This document shows, one piece after another, positions 1 through 10,288 of a stretch of 64,000 nt of DNA. This stretch comes from Betaproteobacteria bacterium (GTDB lineage Bacteria; Pseudomonadota; Gammaproteobacteria; Burkholderiales; Usitatibacteraceae): NCBI GenBank assembly GCA_016720925.1, contig JADKJR010000025.1:1-64000 (forward strand). The letters are read 5' to 3'. Below the pieces are notes generated by a model. The model was given only the letters and a program-made list of their open reading frames with translations. It did no database searches and was not told the origin of the DNA. Made by a program: the position numbers and the translations under genes. Within the stretch, counting starts at the first letter, position 1. Each line of letters opens with the position of its first letter.

Positions 1-510
1 TCTCAAAGAGGGTCGATTCTCAAAGGGGCCGTGATTTGAGGTTTCCCCACGAATCAAATCCGTGCGCCAGCACCGCCTGTCGCCGCTGCCGCCAGTTGTC
101 GCAGCGCATAAATGTGTGGCCAATCATTAGAAATCTTTCTCAACAAATCCGGTCTCTCGACCACGCGCGTAGCGAGCGTCATCACCGAAATCGTCTTGCG
201 ATTCTTGATGTTATTGCTCATCAGTTTCAACTCAAGTTGCTGCGCTTGGGCTGCCTCACCGATCAGTCGCTTTGCCATCCCCGCAAGGTGCGCGATCAGC
301 AACGGCGCCTGCAACCGCCGCTGCCTGCGGCACTTCGCACTGGCGAGCCCCATTCCGTGCGCCGCATTTTTCGTGTCGCGAAACTGATGCTCGATGCGCA
401 TACGCCGTGAATAGATGTTGACGATGGCCACTGCATCCAGATAGGCCAGACTCGGCGAGAGAGGTGTTCGGGAGCAGACCACGGATAACTTCTGACGAGA
501 CACAAAATAA
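1..510 (-). pseudogene. IS4-family transposase, C-terminal fragment
   Basis: The reading frame with its stop at 54 and open to about 503 encodes the end of a DDE transposase. It holds the IS4 signature Y-(2)-R-(3)-E-(6)-K exactly, in YSRRMRIEHQFRDTK, where the Glu is the last catalytic acidic residue. The N-terminal part with the two catalytic Asp is absent: upstream of 503 the DNA runs into a dispersed palindromic element (576-638). About 50 bases after the stop reach the window edge, so the left terminus cannot be judged. A shorter relative of the 466-510 stretch occurs at 48339-48395. It is most likely a decayed insertion sequence. Confidence 0.75.
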
Positions 511-575
511 TGTGGTCCATCGCTCTCGCATCCGTGATTGAACGGAACCTAGTTCCCCAGCATATCGTCTCGCAG

Positions 576-638
576 ATCGCCATTTGGCGGGCCTTCCAGA
601 CATAAACTTCCCGGAAAGGCGCGCCAGTGCTAGTGTTT
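576..638 (+). repeat. Palindromic dispersed element, copy 1
   Basis: This copy starts with ATCGCCATTTGGCG, ends with GCGCCAGTGCTAGTGTTT, and has a GGAA/TTCC dyad between. It belongs to a family of about 65 bp with further copies near 9698, 18034, 37150, 48455, 58140 and 63380. It lies between the IS4 remnant and the glutaredoxin-like gene. REP-like or terminator-like by structure; function unknown. Confidence 0.7.
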
Positions 639-690
639 ATGTTTCATGCCTGCCCGTGTCTGGATATACGCCAAGACTCAATCTTTGGCG

Positions 691-1070
691 CTAGGCAACC
701 ATCTGAATCATCTTCTTCATTTCACCGCTCGCAAGCAATCGCGCGACATCATCCGCTCCGCCAACCAGCGTTCCTTTGACGAACACCATTGGAAAAGTCG
801 GCCAACCGGTCCACATCTTGAGTGCGTTGCGCCGCCGCCAGGTGTTGAGGTAGCTGCCGTATTCCAGATACTTGTGGGCGATGCCGGCGGCAGCGAGTGC
901 CTTGCGCGCTTTCTTGGGCATGGGGTTCTGCGCCATGCCGACCACCACCACCGGGTTCGCGGCAATCGCGGCGCGGACTTCATCGATGATATCGACGTGC
1001 AAGGTGGCGATCTTTCGCGGATCGCGGGATGGATGTGGGTTTCGTCGAGAATGGGACGGGGTGACGACAT
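691..1070 (-). CDS. Glutaredoxin-like protein lacking the active-site cysteine
   Basis: This is a monothiol-glutaredoxin fold protein of about 126 residues. The glutathione-site region TGWPTFPMVFVKG followed by LVGGADD is typical of the family. Where CGFS or CPYC is expected the protein reads GMAQNPMPKKARKAL, with no cysteine, so classical thiol chemistry is unlikely; an [Fe-S]-related or regulatory role is only a guess. I start it at the ATG at 1070 (MSSPRPILDETHIHP). The frame breaks near 1020, where GAAAGATC would read through as GAAAAGATC, a one-base loss in an A run. Without the repair the readable part starts at a TTG at 1002. Confidence 0.7.
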
Positions 1071-1125
1071 GGCGAGCAACCTCTGGAAGATTGGAAAGGC
1101 AGACCCGCCATTATGACGCGGCGCG

Positions 1126-1521
1126 GTGACAATCCGCCTTTCCCCCGACAGCAGACCCAAAATCTTGTATATTCTGCTTCTCTTGAAAACGACCCTGCAC
1201 ACGCTACGCCGCCTTCAGTTCACGTTCATCGCCTTTGTGGCGGTGCTGTGCCTGCTTGGCCTTCAGCAGGGCGCGGCGTTCCACGAGCTTTCGCACCTCG
1301 CCGGCGAGCATTCCACGGGGTCGCAAAAACATCTGCCGCATGCCAAGAGCTGCGATAAGTGCGTTGTCTATGCTGAGGTCAGCGGCGCGGGACCGATCAC
1401 TGCGCATTCCGCGCTTCAGGTACCCGCGCCATATATCGTCATCGCGTCCGGCGCACAATCTTTTTTTCCCGCCCTTACCCACCCGGTCTATTCTGCCCGG
1501 GCACCTCCCGCCTTCCTTTGA
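1126..1521 (+). CDS. Small His/Cys-containing membrane or secreted protein (DUF2946-like)
   Basis: The product has up to 131 residues with one hydrophobic segment (FIAFVAVLCLLGL, about residues 34-46). It is followed by a metal-ligand-like stretch with HELSH, HLPHAKSCDKC and further His. Proteins of this kind (DUF2946-like) are often found beside metal-uptake genes, and here an outer-membrane barrel, a ZnuA-like binding protein and a ZnuB-like permease follow on the same strand. The start is uncertain: GTG at 1126 or TTG at 1182 (reading KTTLHTLRRL) would both give an export signal. A periplasmic metal-binding role is inference from context. Confidence 0.55.
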   Translation: MTIRLSPDSRPKILYILLLLKTTLHTLRRLQFTFIAFVAVLCLLGLQQGAAFHELSHLAGEHSTGSQKHLPHAKSCDKCVVYAEVSGAGPITAHSALQVPAPYIVIASGAQSFFPALTHPVYSARAPPAFL

Positions 1522-1601
1522 TTTGACATCACGCCGCGTAACGCCTGGACCAATGTCGTCCAGCGCTGCGCACTCGTTGTATGGCTTCAAAGGAGGTTTT
1601 C

Positions 1602-2998
1602 ATGGTTTTGAAATTACGATTCGTTGCGACCTTGTTCGCCACGGCGCTGGGGATATCGACGGTTGCGCAGGCGGCCAGCGATACCGCGCTTGATGAAGTT
1701 CGCGCACAGATCAAGCAACTGAAGGATGGGTACGAAGCACAAATCAAGGCATTGGAGCAGCGGCTACAGGGACTCGAAGCGGCTGCCAGCAAGCAGGCGC
1801 CGGTAGCGGCCCGCGCAGAGCCCGTCGCACCGGCACCCGGTCGCGCCGCCGGTGAAGGGGCATTCAATCCGGCGATTTCGGTGGTGCTCAATGGCGCGTA
1901 TGGAAATTTTTCCAAGAATCCGGACCATTACGCACTCAGTGGTTTCGTGCCGGCCAACAACGGTCTTTCGCCGGGTACGCGCGGCTTGAGCCTGCGTGAA
2001 TCGGAACTCGCGATCGCGGCCAATATCGATCCCGATTTTCGCGGCAAATTGCTGCTCTCATTCGATGAAGCCAACGCCGTCGGTGTGGAGGAGGCATATT
2101 TCGAAACCATCGGCCTTGGCAAGGGCTTGAGCCTAAAGGGCGGCAGGTTTTTTTTCAGCGCTCGGTTACCAGAACGAGATTCACAGCCACGCCTGGGATT
2201 TCGTCGATGCCCCGCTGGTCTACCGTGCTTTCTTGAGCGGCGAAAATTACGCCGACGATGGGCTCCAACTGAAATGGCTGGCGCCCACTGACAGCCTGCT
2301 TGAGTTCGGCGCCGAGATCGGCCGCGGCAAGGATCGACCGGGCAGTAATCGCAACAAGAACGGTGGCGGCTCAGGCACCTTGTTCGCGCACCTGGGCGGT
2401 GATATCGGCGATAGCCAATCGTACCGCCTTGGGCTTTCGACACTGCGCACGTCGCCGCGCGATGCGACGGTCAATGACATCGATCCGGCGGGCGCGAATG
2501 TCACCAATGCGTTCACCGGCAAGACGACAATCGTTGGCGCGGATTTCGTCTACAAGTACGCTCCCGATGGCAACGCCACACGCAGCAGTTTCAAGTTGCA
2601 GGGGGAATATTTTCATCGTCGCGAAAGCGGCGCGCTGACTTACGATTTCGCCGGCATTGACGGCCTGGCGGCGTCCAACATCGCGAGCAGTTATGGAACG
2701 TCCCAAGCCGGCTGGTATTTGCAGGGCGTGTATCAGTTCATGCCGCAATGGCGTCGGATTGCGCTTTGACACGCTCGCTCGCGGCACGGTCAATATCGGT
2801 ACCGCCAACCTTGGCAATTTCCAGCGCACGGAATACAACCCGTCGCGCGTGAGCCTGATGTTCGATTACAACCCCAGCGAATTCACGCGCTTCCGTCTGC
2901 AATTCGGGCAGGACAAATCGCGGCAGAACGTGACCGACAACCAGATCGTCCTGCAATACATCTTCAGTCTTGGCGCCCACGGCGCGCACAAATTCTAG
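1602..2998 (+). CDS. Outer-membrane beta-barrel protein of the metal-uptake locus (two indels)
   Basis: ATG at 1602 follows a perfect AAGGAGG. The protein (about 465 residues after correction) has a signal peptide ending ISTVAQA, a coiled coil near residues 30-60 (EVRAQIKQLKDGYEAQIKAL) and a barrel ending in Phe (AHGAHKF), as outer-membrane proteins do. The frame is broken twice: a T8 run near 2149 must be T7 to restore FFSALGYQNEIHSHAWDF, and near 2751 two bases are missing in TGGCGTCGGA (reading WRVGLRFDT). Porin-like proteins of this type stand next to zinc ABC transporter genes in betaproteobacteria. Passage of metal or metallophore is inferred from context. Confidence 0.7.
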
Positions 2999-3007
2999 GG
3001 CCCGCTC

Positions 3008-3929
3008 ATGAACATCAATTTTCGAAATATGTTTCCTGCAGTATTTGCCGCAATGCTGAGTGCAACCGCGCTACCGGCGGCCGCGACGCTGAATGTATTC
3101 ACCTGTGAACCCGAGTGGGCCGCACTCGCACTGGAGTTGGGCGGCGACAAAGTCAAAGTCACTTCAGCCACCACCGCCTTGCAGGACGTGCATCACGTCG
3201 AGGCGCGCCCCAGCCTCATCGCCCGCGCGCGCAATGCCGACCTGCTGATCTGCACCGGCGCGGAGCTGGAAATCGGCTGGTTGCCGCTACTGTTATCACA
3301 ATCGGGCAACCGGCAAATTCAACCGGGGCAACCGGGTTATCTGGAAGCCGCGGCCTCGGTGAAAAAATGGAAGTGCCGCAATTGCTGGATCGCCCGCAAG
3401 GCGATGTGAATCCGGCCGGCAATCCGCATATTCATCTCGACCCGCAGAACACCGCCAAGGTAGGCGAGGCCATTACCGCGCGCCTCACACAACTCGATGC
3501 CGTCAACGGCGAAACCTACAAATTCCGCGCAACGGCGTTCCAGAAAAAATGGCGCGAGTCCTTGCAGAAATGGGAAGCACAGGCGGCGCCGCTCGAAAGG
3601 TGTTGCGGTCGTCGTGTATCACAAGGATCTGTCCTATCTGCTGCGCTGGCTGGGCATGCGCGATATCGCCAGTCTGGAACCGAAGCCCGGCGTCCCGCCA
3701 ACCACCGGCCATTTGTCCCGGAAATGCTCGCTAAAGCTGCAACGCGAACCAGCGAAGATGATCCTGCGTTCTGCCTATTCCGATCCCAAAGGCGGCTGCA
3801 TGGTTATCCGAGCGGGCCAAGCTTCCCACGGTGACGCTGCCGTATACGGTGAGTGGAAACGAACAGGCCAAGGATTTGTTCGGGCTGTTTGACGATTCCA
3901 TTCAACGCCTGCTGGCCGCATTGAAATGA
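3008..3929 (+). CDS. Zinc/manganese-type ABC transporter substrate-binding protein (frameshifted)
   Basis: This is a ZnuA/TroA-family cluster A-I solute-binding protein of about 305 residues after repair. A signal peptide (ends LPAAAT) is followed by VHHVEARPS, with the first metal-ligand histidines, then NPHIHLDPQNTAKVGEAI, the second His site, and a C-terminal domain ending DDSIQRLLAALK. At least four small indels break it: an A6 run at 3361 that needs A7, one base at 3595, a pair around 3715-3730, and one near 3798. The last codons overlap the permease start by four bases (ATGA, 3926-3929), which supports translational coupling. Confidence 0.75.
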
Positions 3930-4705
3930 ATCTCTCCGCGCTCGAATTCAGCATCCTGATTCCGGCCTTTCTGGCTGGATTACTGGTCACCGCCACCCAT
4001 GTGCCGCTGGGCATTCAGGTGCTACAGCGCGGGATAGTTTTCATCGACCTGGCGATCGCGCAAATCGCCGGCCTCGGCATCATGCTGGCGGATATGTTCG
4101 GCTGGGAACCGCAGGGCTGGGCGGCGCAGGGAGTGGCCATGTCCGCAGCCGTTATAGGCGCCATCGTGCTCACCTGGGCCGAGAAGCGCTGGCCCGATGT
4201 GCAGGAGGCGACGATCGGCGTGTCGTTCGTGCTCGCGGCGAGTGCGGCGCTGCTGCTGCTCGCGGGCAATCCGCATGGCGGCGAACACCTCAAGGATCTG
4301 CTGGTCGGTCAGATTCTCTGGGTCAACCTGAATTCGCTGCTGCCGGTGTTGCTGGCTTATGCCGTCATCCTGGCGCTGTGGTTTGGTTTCAGGGATCGCC
4401 TGGGGCGCGCCGGATTCTACGTGTTGTTTGCGTGCACGGTGACGATTTCGGTGCAACTGGTCGGCGTCTATCTGGTGTTTGCCGGGCTCATCATTCCTGC
4501 GCTCGCGACCCGCAAGTTCCAGTCGCGAAGACTGCCCGCCGCCTATGCGACCTCGGCCGCCGGTTATGCGTCGGGATTGGTGCTGTCTTCACTGTTTGAC
4601 CTGCCATCGGGTGCGGTGATCGTCTGGAGCATGGCGGTCGTCGCTGTTGCGGTTTACGCGGCCCGTCAGCGGGTGAAACCGCCCGAAGCAATTGCCACAA
4701 TGTAG
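3926..4705 (+). CDS. Metal ABC transporter permease (ZnuB-like)
   Basis: This intact 259-residue ABC-3 family permease has about eight hydrophobic segments. The conserved loop GIVFIDLAIAQIAGLG near residue 40 and VYLVFAGLIIPALATRK near residue 180 are typical of zinc/manganese uptake permeases. It starts inside the stop of the binding-protein gene. No ABC ATPase follows: the next gene is on the other strand. The ATPase must lie elsewhere in the genome if the transporter works. Zinc is the likeliest substrate from the locus layout, but manganese is not excluded. Confidence 0.85.
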   Translation: MNLSALEFSILIPAFLAGLLVTATHVPLGIQVLQRGIVFIDLAIAQIAGLGIMLADMFGWEPQGWAAQGVAMSAAVIGAIVLTWAEKRWPDVQEATIGVSFVLAASAALLLLAGNPHGGEHLKDLLVGQILWVNLNSLLPVLLAYAVILALWFGFRDRLGRAGFYVLFACTVTISVQLVGVYLVFAGLIIPALATRKFQSRRLPAAYATSAAGYASGLVLSSLFDLPSGAVIVWSMAVVAVAVYAARQRVKPPEAIATM

Positions 4706-4727
4706 AAACCCTCTACGCTTCCCACGC

Positions 4728-5858
4728 CTACCACCGCTGATCCGCTCCCACACCGCTGTCACTGCTGGCGTGCCGTCGACCACGTGATAGCGCGCGTGCT
4801 GGGCAGCTGTCGCGCAAGCGTGATTGGGCAGAATCCGCAGCGCCCCCAATGGCAGATCAAGCGCTGTTCCATTGGTGCCGTGACGATGCGCGATGATGCC
4901 ATGCTCCTGATTGGCCGAGACCATGATGTAATCAGGCATCGCCTTGCCGTTTACATCGCACACCAGGCCGAAGCCCTGATCAACTGTCTGCGCAGCGGTG
5001 CCGCGGTCACGCGACATGGCCATCCAGCCGGCATCGACAATCGTCCAGCCTTTCTCGCGTTGATGGCCAATCACGGTGGAGAGGACCGATAGCGCGATGT
5101 CATCGACTCGGCACACACCGAGTCCCGCCATCACCAGATCGAAAAACACGAACACCCCCGCGCACTTCGGTCACGCCGTTGAGATCCTGCGCAAACAGGG
5201 CGGTGGGGGTCGAGCCGACGCTGACCACGGGGGCGGCGTGGCCTGCCTGCCGCAATCTCTCGGCGGCGCGCAGCGTGCGCGCACGTTCCTGTTCGGCCAT
5301 GGCTCGTAGCGCGGTATCGCCTCTGCAATCGTAATGAGCCGCCGGCGTGGGTCATCACGCCAGCGACGGTGACACCGCCCGCCGCCAGCATTTTGCGCCA
5401 CCGCCAGCAAATCGGGACTCTCCGGCAAGATACCTGCGCGATGTCCATCGCAATCAATTTCAATCAAGACGCTGAGCGGCATCGGCAGGGCGGCGGCCGC
5501 CTGCGCCAGCGCCACGGCAGCCTCAATGCTGTCGAGAATGACTGTCAGTTTGCGCCACGTTTCAATAGCGCCGCCACATGGCCCATCTTGTTTGGCGTAA
5601 TGCCGACGGCATAGAGAATATCGGTGAAGCCGCGATCAGCGAAATAGTCCGCTTCGTGCAACGTGGATACTGTGATCGGCCCCGGCGTACCCCCGACATG
5701 GCGAGCGCGACTTCAATGCATTTCGCGGTTTTGACATGCGGGCGAAAACCAACCTTCAGGCGGGTGATTCGCTCGCGCATGCGCGCGATGTTCTTCATGC
5801 GGCCCTGTTCAAGCAGCAATGCCGGGGTTTCGAGTTCGGACATTTTGCGGTCGGTCAT
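4728..5858 (-). CDS. PLP-dependent DSD1-family enzyme (D-threonine aldolase-like), frameshifted
   Basis: The N-terminus reads ETPALLLEQGRMKNIARM then GFRPHVKTAKC. The PHVKTAK block carries the PLP-binding lysine of the alanine-racemase-fold DSD1 family (D-threonine aldolase and D-serine dehydratase-like enzymes). Further segments follow in other frames: VLIEIDCDGHRAGI, VAGVMTHAGGS, and a C-terminal part with VDAGWMAMSRDRG and ANQEHGIIA, where His (and normally a Cys) bind the divalent metal. At least four indels separate these. Near 4730 a one-base change would give ...WERISGW and the natural stop. Substrate cannot be told from sequence alone. Confidence 0.65.
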
Positions 5859-6330
5859 GGAGGCGTGGCTTTCTCAATTCAATCATGCGAGATGCATTGG
5901 GGTACTTCCATTGGGGTACTTCTATTAACCTCATTTCCGTTCGCCCTGAGGTATCGAAGAAGGGCATTCCGAGCGCAAATGAATCAATGCCTTATTGAGT
6001 GTGCTTCGATACCTCAGCACGAACGGGGATTATTGGAAGTTCCCATTCTGTGAACTCTAGCACTGACGCGGACTTTGGGGGCACTTTTTGCCTCGGAAAG
6101 CGCGCTAATTGGCGATCCTCGAACTCGCTTGTTTACCAGCGCGATCGAGGCAATTCGCAGGATACGCGATTGAACGGCCACCAATCGACACCTCATCTGA
6201 TTTTTGTCAACGTTTCCTCCGGCCATCAGCCTAAGCTCGACATTACAAAAACCATTTCAACGGCGGAGGAGCCGTAACGGGTGACGGTTAGCCGGCGCCG
6301 GTTTGATCTGACCTGGCGAGGGGTCGTTTT
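5859..6330. other. Non-coding stretch holding a MITE-like repeat
   Basis: No convincing gene. A 14-bp tandem duplication (ATTGGGGTACTTCC then ATTGGGGTACTTCT, about 5896-5923) leads into the repeat at 5914-6044. The rest, up to the GAGGGG ribosome-binding site before 6331, contains short GC-rich dyads around 6266-6300 but no clear promoter that I can defend. Confidence 0.5.
5914..6044 (+). repeat. MITE-like repeat, copy A
   Basis: Starts GGGTACTTCTATTAACC and ends GGGGATTATTGGAAGTTCCC; the ends are imperfect inverted repeats. Internally TTCGCCCTGAGGTATCGAAG and CTTCGATACCTCAGCACGAA form a second dyad. The same unit stands in reverse orientation at 37220-37382, there with an extra internal stretch. 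It has no coding capacity. Confidence 0.7.
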
Positions 6331-9300
6331 ATGAAGCGATTCGTTGCACGAAAATTCGTCGCCCTGCGGCGCTTTGTCTTCGGCGTCTGTCTGTTGTGGA
6401 CATACGGTGCCGCGGCTTTTACCCCCGTGAGTGGAACGATTTCCGCCAACACGATATGGACGATGGACGCGAGCCCATACCATGTGGTCGGTGACCTCAA
6501 TGTCGCGGCGGGCGCCACCCTGACCATCGAACCCGGCACAGTGGTGAAGTTTGCTGACAACTACGTCTACGCGACATATTTCCTCGTCAACGGTACGCTC
6601 AACGCACAAGGTACCAGCAGTTTGCCCATCACCTTTACCACGGTGCGGGACGATAGCGTCGGTGGCGATTCCAATGGCGATGGCAGCGCCACGACCGCAG
6701 CCGCAGGACAATGGGTGGGGATCCTCGTCAACGATGGCGGCAGCGCCGTGCTGGATCACGCCGTCATCCGCTACGCAGGTGCGTATTTCACGGGTTCCGC
6801 GATCTGGACCGGCATGGGCTCGATCTACAAGAACGGCGCGGGAACACTCAGCATCAACAATTCTACGGTGGAAACGAGCACCAGCAAGGGCATCTGGATC
6901 AGTGGCGCGACCGGAAGCGTGACGATTGCCAACTCGATTATCCGCGGGCATGCCGTGAACGGCATCGTCGTCGAAGGTTCAAGCGCGACGATGTCTTTCG
7001 CAGGAATTCTGTCCGGGACAACACTGAATCCGGTATCCAGATCTACAACAGCAGCCCTTCAATTACCGGCAACACCGTGACCGCGAACACCGGTTACGGT
7101 ATGTATGTCTACGGTCTTGCGACACCGGCGGCAGTGTCCGCCAATATGCTTGACGGCAACACGGCAGGACCGATCGGCGTTGGCGCCAACAGTTCGCTGA
7201 TGATGGTTGACGACGACAATGTTTTTCCGGGCCTATTTACGTCGCGAGCGGCAGCGTGTCGCGCTCGATGACCTGGTCGAACAATCGCACCTACTCAGTC
7301 GCCCCGATCAACGTCGATGCCGGCGTCACGCTGACCATTCCGGCGGGCCGCGTCATCAAGCTCAGCGGGTACATCTACGTCTACGGCACATTGAATGTGA
7401 CGGGAACGGCCGCGCAGCCCGTCTATTTCACCAGCCTTGCCGATGATTCGGTCGGCGGGGATTCGAACCGCGATGGCAGCGCGACGCTACCGGCCAAAGG
7501 CAACTGGGCCACCTTGTATCTGACAGATGGAGGCAACGCGTCCATCGATCATGCCGTCATCCGGTACGCGGGCGCATACTTTGACGGCTCGGCAATATGG
7601 ACAGGAATGGGATCGATCTTCAAGACCGGCTCGGGAATCTTTAGCATCACCAACTCGATCCTGGAAACCAGTGCCACAAATGGCATCTGGATCAATGGTG
7701 CCACCGGCAACGTCACCGTGCGCGACAACCTGATCCAGGACCACAACGTCAACGGCATCCTTTTCGACAATACCACCGGCAATACCTTGTTCGCCGGTAA
7801 CATCATCCAGAACAATGCGGGCCCCGGAATCCAGATATACAACAGCAGCGCGAACATCACCGGCAATACCATCAGCAACAACGCGGCCTACGGAATCTAT
7901 CTGGCGGCGGGTAATGCGACGCCTACCATCACCCGCAACACCATCTCCAACAACCCATACGGTGTCTACGCCGATAGCGGATCGAACCCCATCGTCGGCG
8001 GTGCGCCGGGCCTGGGCAACGATTTTCTGGGCAACACGACGCTTGCGGTTGTGAACGTAAACACACCGAGCTTGCTGAATGCCCGCTACAACTGGTGGGG
8101 CACCGCGGACGGGCCGACGTTGAATGGTGCCAACGGAGTCAGCCCCAATGTTGACTACGGCAACGTATTGACCAGTTCCGCGGTGCAGGCATCGACTGGC
8201 CTGATTTCCATGTGGCGTGGCGAGGGCAACGCCCTGGACAGCATCGGCAGCAATCATGGCACGGCGATAAATGGCGCAACCTATGCGGCCGGATTGGTCG
8301 GTCAGGCATTCAGCTTCGACGCGGTGGATGACTATGTCGATGTGCCCAACAGCGACAGTATCAATTTCAGTCCCAATCAGCCGATGAGCATTTCGCTATG
8401 GGTCAAGCGCACCAGCACCAATACATCGCAGATCATTTTCGCCAAGCGCGCCGGTTGCGGTGCGCAGGCGCACTATCAACTGCAATGGTATGAAGAAGGT
8501 GATTGGTTCGCCTTCTCCAGCACCGGTGGCTTCCAGCAGCGGTGTCGTCACCACCGCGGACAAGCTGCCGCTCAACGTCTGGACCTTTATCGCCATCAGC
8601 TTTGACGGAACCAATGCCACGATGTGCATCAACGGCCTGCCGGTGACGAGTCATGCAATGGCATTCGACCCGGCGCCTGTTTCGCTGCGTTTCGGCGGCG
8701 AACCCAGTTGCGGCGGCCAGCTGTTCGGTGGTCTGCTGGACGAAATCCGGCTGTATGATCGGCCACTTTCGGCCGCCGAGATTGCGTCCGCCTCAGGACT
8801 GGTGCCGGACCCGTTCACCTTCAACGCGCAAGCCGGCGTGGCCGTGGGCTCGGTCGCGGCATCAAACGCCATCACGGTCAGCGGAATCAGCAACGCGACA
8901 TCAATCTCGATCACCGGTGGCGAGTACGCGGTCTCCACTGATGGCGGCGCGAATTGGTCCGCGTATTCGCCCACGCTTCCCGCGAGTGTGAATGCCAATG
9001 ATCAGGTGCGCGTCCGGCAGACGGCCTCGGCAAGCTACTCCACGCAAACCAGCGCCGTGCTGACCATCGGTGGCGTGTCGGCAACGTTCAACGTGACGAC
9101 GCGGCGCCACCGGCGCTGATCAAAGTGGTATCGCGCAAGACGCACGGGAACCTGGGGCCATTCAACCTGGACATCGACAAGAGCAGGTTGATCCATGAAG
9201 CGGTCACCGTGGAACCGCGTATCGGCAGCGTCGGACATCAAATCGTGTTCGAGTTCGATACCGTTATTACGGACCACGGTCAGGCAACCGTGATTGGCCC

Positions 9301-9637
9301 GAATGCTTCGCCCGCCGGTGTGGCCACCGCGTCGCTCTCAGGCACCAGCACCGAAGTCACGGTCACGCTGAGCGGTGTGCCCGACAGCCAGCGCGTCACG
9401 ATATTGCTTACGGGTGTCAACGGCGGCACCAGTGCGCCCCCGGTATCGATGGGCTTCCTGGTGGGCGACGTGAACAATTCGGGCTCGGTCAATGCGGCCG
9501 ACATCAGTGCGATCAAGGCAAATCTTGGACAGCCGACTACGGCCACGAATTTCCGATTGGACTTGAATGCAACCGGCACGATCAGCCCCGTGGATATTTC
9601 TGCGGCGAAAGCACGGTCGGGATGGGGCATGCCGTAA
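6331..9637 (+). CDS. Secreted beta-helix / LamG-like protein with C-terminal dockerin-like module (frameshifted)
   Basis: An exported protein of about 1,100 residues. A signal peptide (ends TYGAAA) precedes two copies of a right-handed parallel beta-helix region, each opening with a VxAGxTLTIxxGxVxK motif and carrying DDSVGGDSNxDGSAT and VIRYAGAYFxGSAIWTGMGS. The second copy begins near 7300. A LamG/concanavalin-like jelly-roll (SLWVKR to DEIRLYDRPLSAAEI, about 8200-8800) follows, then a SRKTHG beta-sandwich. Last come two calcium-loop-like motifs, DVNNSGSVNAAD and DLNATGTISPVD, spaced like a type I dockerin. Indels near 7005, 7235, 8525 and 9110 break the frame. Adhesion or polysaccharide binding at the cell surface is inference. 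Confidence 0.75.
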
Positions 9638-9697
9638 CGGGGATCCCTTCGTCGGCCCGTGCACGCACTGCATGCGTAAGCAACCTGATCCGGATCT

Positions 9698-9761
9698 AAA
9701 ACACCAGCACTGGCGCGGCTCTCCGAGCCTTTTTGGCCTGCAATCGCCGTAAAATGGCGTT
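9698..9761 (-). repeat. Palindromic dispersed element, copy 2
   Basis: Reads AAAACACCAGCACTGGCGCG on the plus strand and ends with AAAATGGCGTT, the reverse orientation of copies 1, 4 and 5. It sits between two convergent genes (the dockerin-like protein gene and dnaE), a place where a bidirectional terminator would be useful. Confidence 0.7.
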
Positions 9762-9859
9762 ATACGTTCTTTTTGTGCTCTGTTGACCTGTCCATCGGTC
9801 AGCAAGCGCCCGTCACTTGCCGCGCGTGCAACCCTGCGATAGCGTGCTGGAAAGACGAA

Positions 9860-10060
9860 TCAAATGCCGGTTTGCGGGAGCGCGCGCAAGGTTCGCGACA
9901 ATGCCCTGACAGGAACACCGGGATTGAGCGAATACTCTGCGACTTCTTCAAGCGCGATCAGCAACTGGTCGAACCAGTTACAGTCGTCGGGCCGGGGGTC
10001 GGCGAGCAGGGAATCCAGTGCCTCAACTTTGTTTTCAAGATTTTTGTCGGTGGTTTTCAT
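9860..10060 (-). CDS. Possible short protein downstream of dnaE
   Basis: A 66-codon frame begins MKTTDKNLENKVEALDSL and has an acidic, helical look. I do not recognise it and see no good ribosome-binding site. The same frame is open upstream to 10393, so it may instead be read-through of the dnaE 3' region after an indel. Low support. Confidence 0.25.
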   Translation of the reverse strand: MKTTDKNLENKVEALDSLLADPRPDDCNWFDQLLIALEEVAEYSLNPGVPVRALSRTLRALPQTGI

Positions 10061-10288
10061 GGTCGCGGTGTTGTTTAAAGTGTTCGCAAATTGTCGAACA
10101 CCCCCGCGAAGGGCACCAAGTGATTCCCACACAGTTTTCAATATTTCCAATTGGCGCGGATCCAATGCCATTCGCCCGACTTTTGACGGGCTGGGGCTCA
10201 GTAATCCCCACCCGAAACTCTGATACCCGCCACCGCCATGATTGCCGTAGCCCCGCACCTGTTGCGTGGGGATGGCGGCGGACGCATC

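Larger units (their letters stand above)
9638..10288. other. Stretch between the dockerin-like protein gene and dnaE
   Basis: Contains palindromic element copy 2 (9698-9761) and, on the minus strand, an open frame that continues past the expected dnaE end without a stop. I see no gene I can name. A short frame (9860-10060) is listed separately. Confidence 0.4.
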
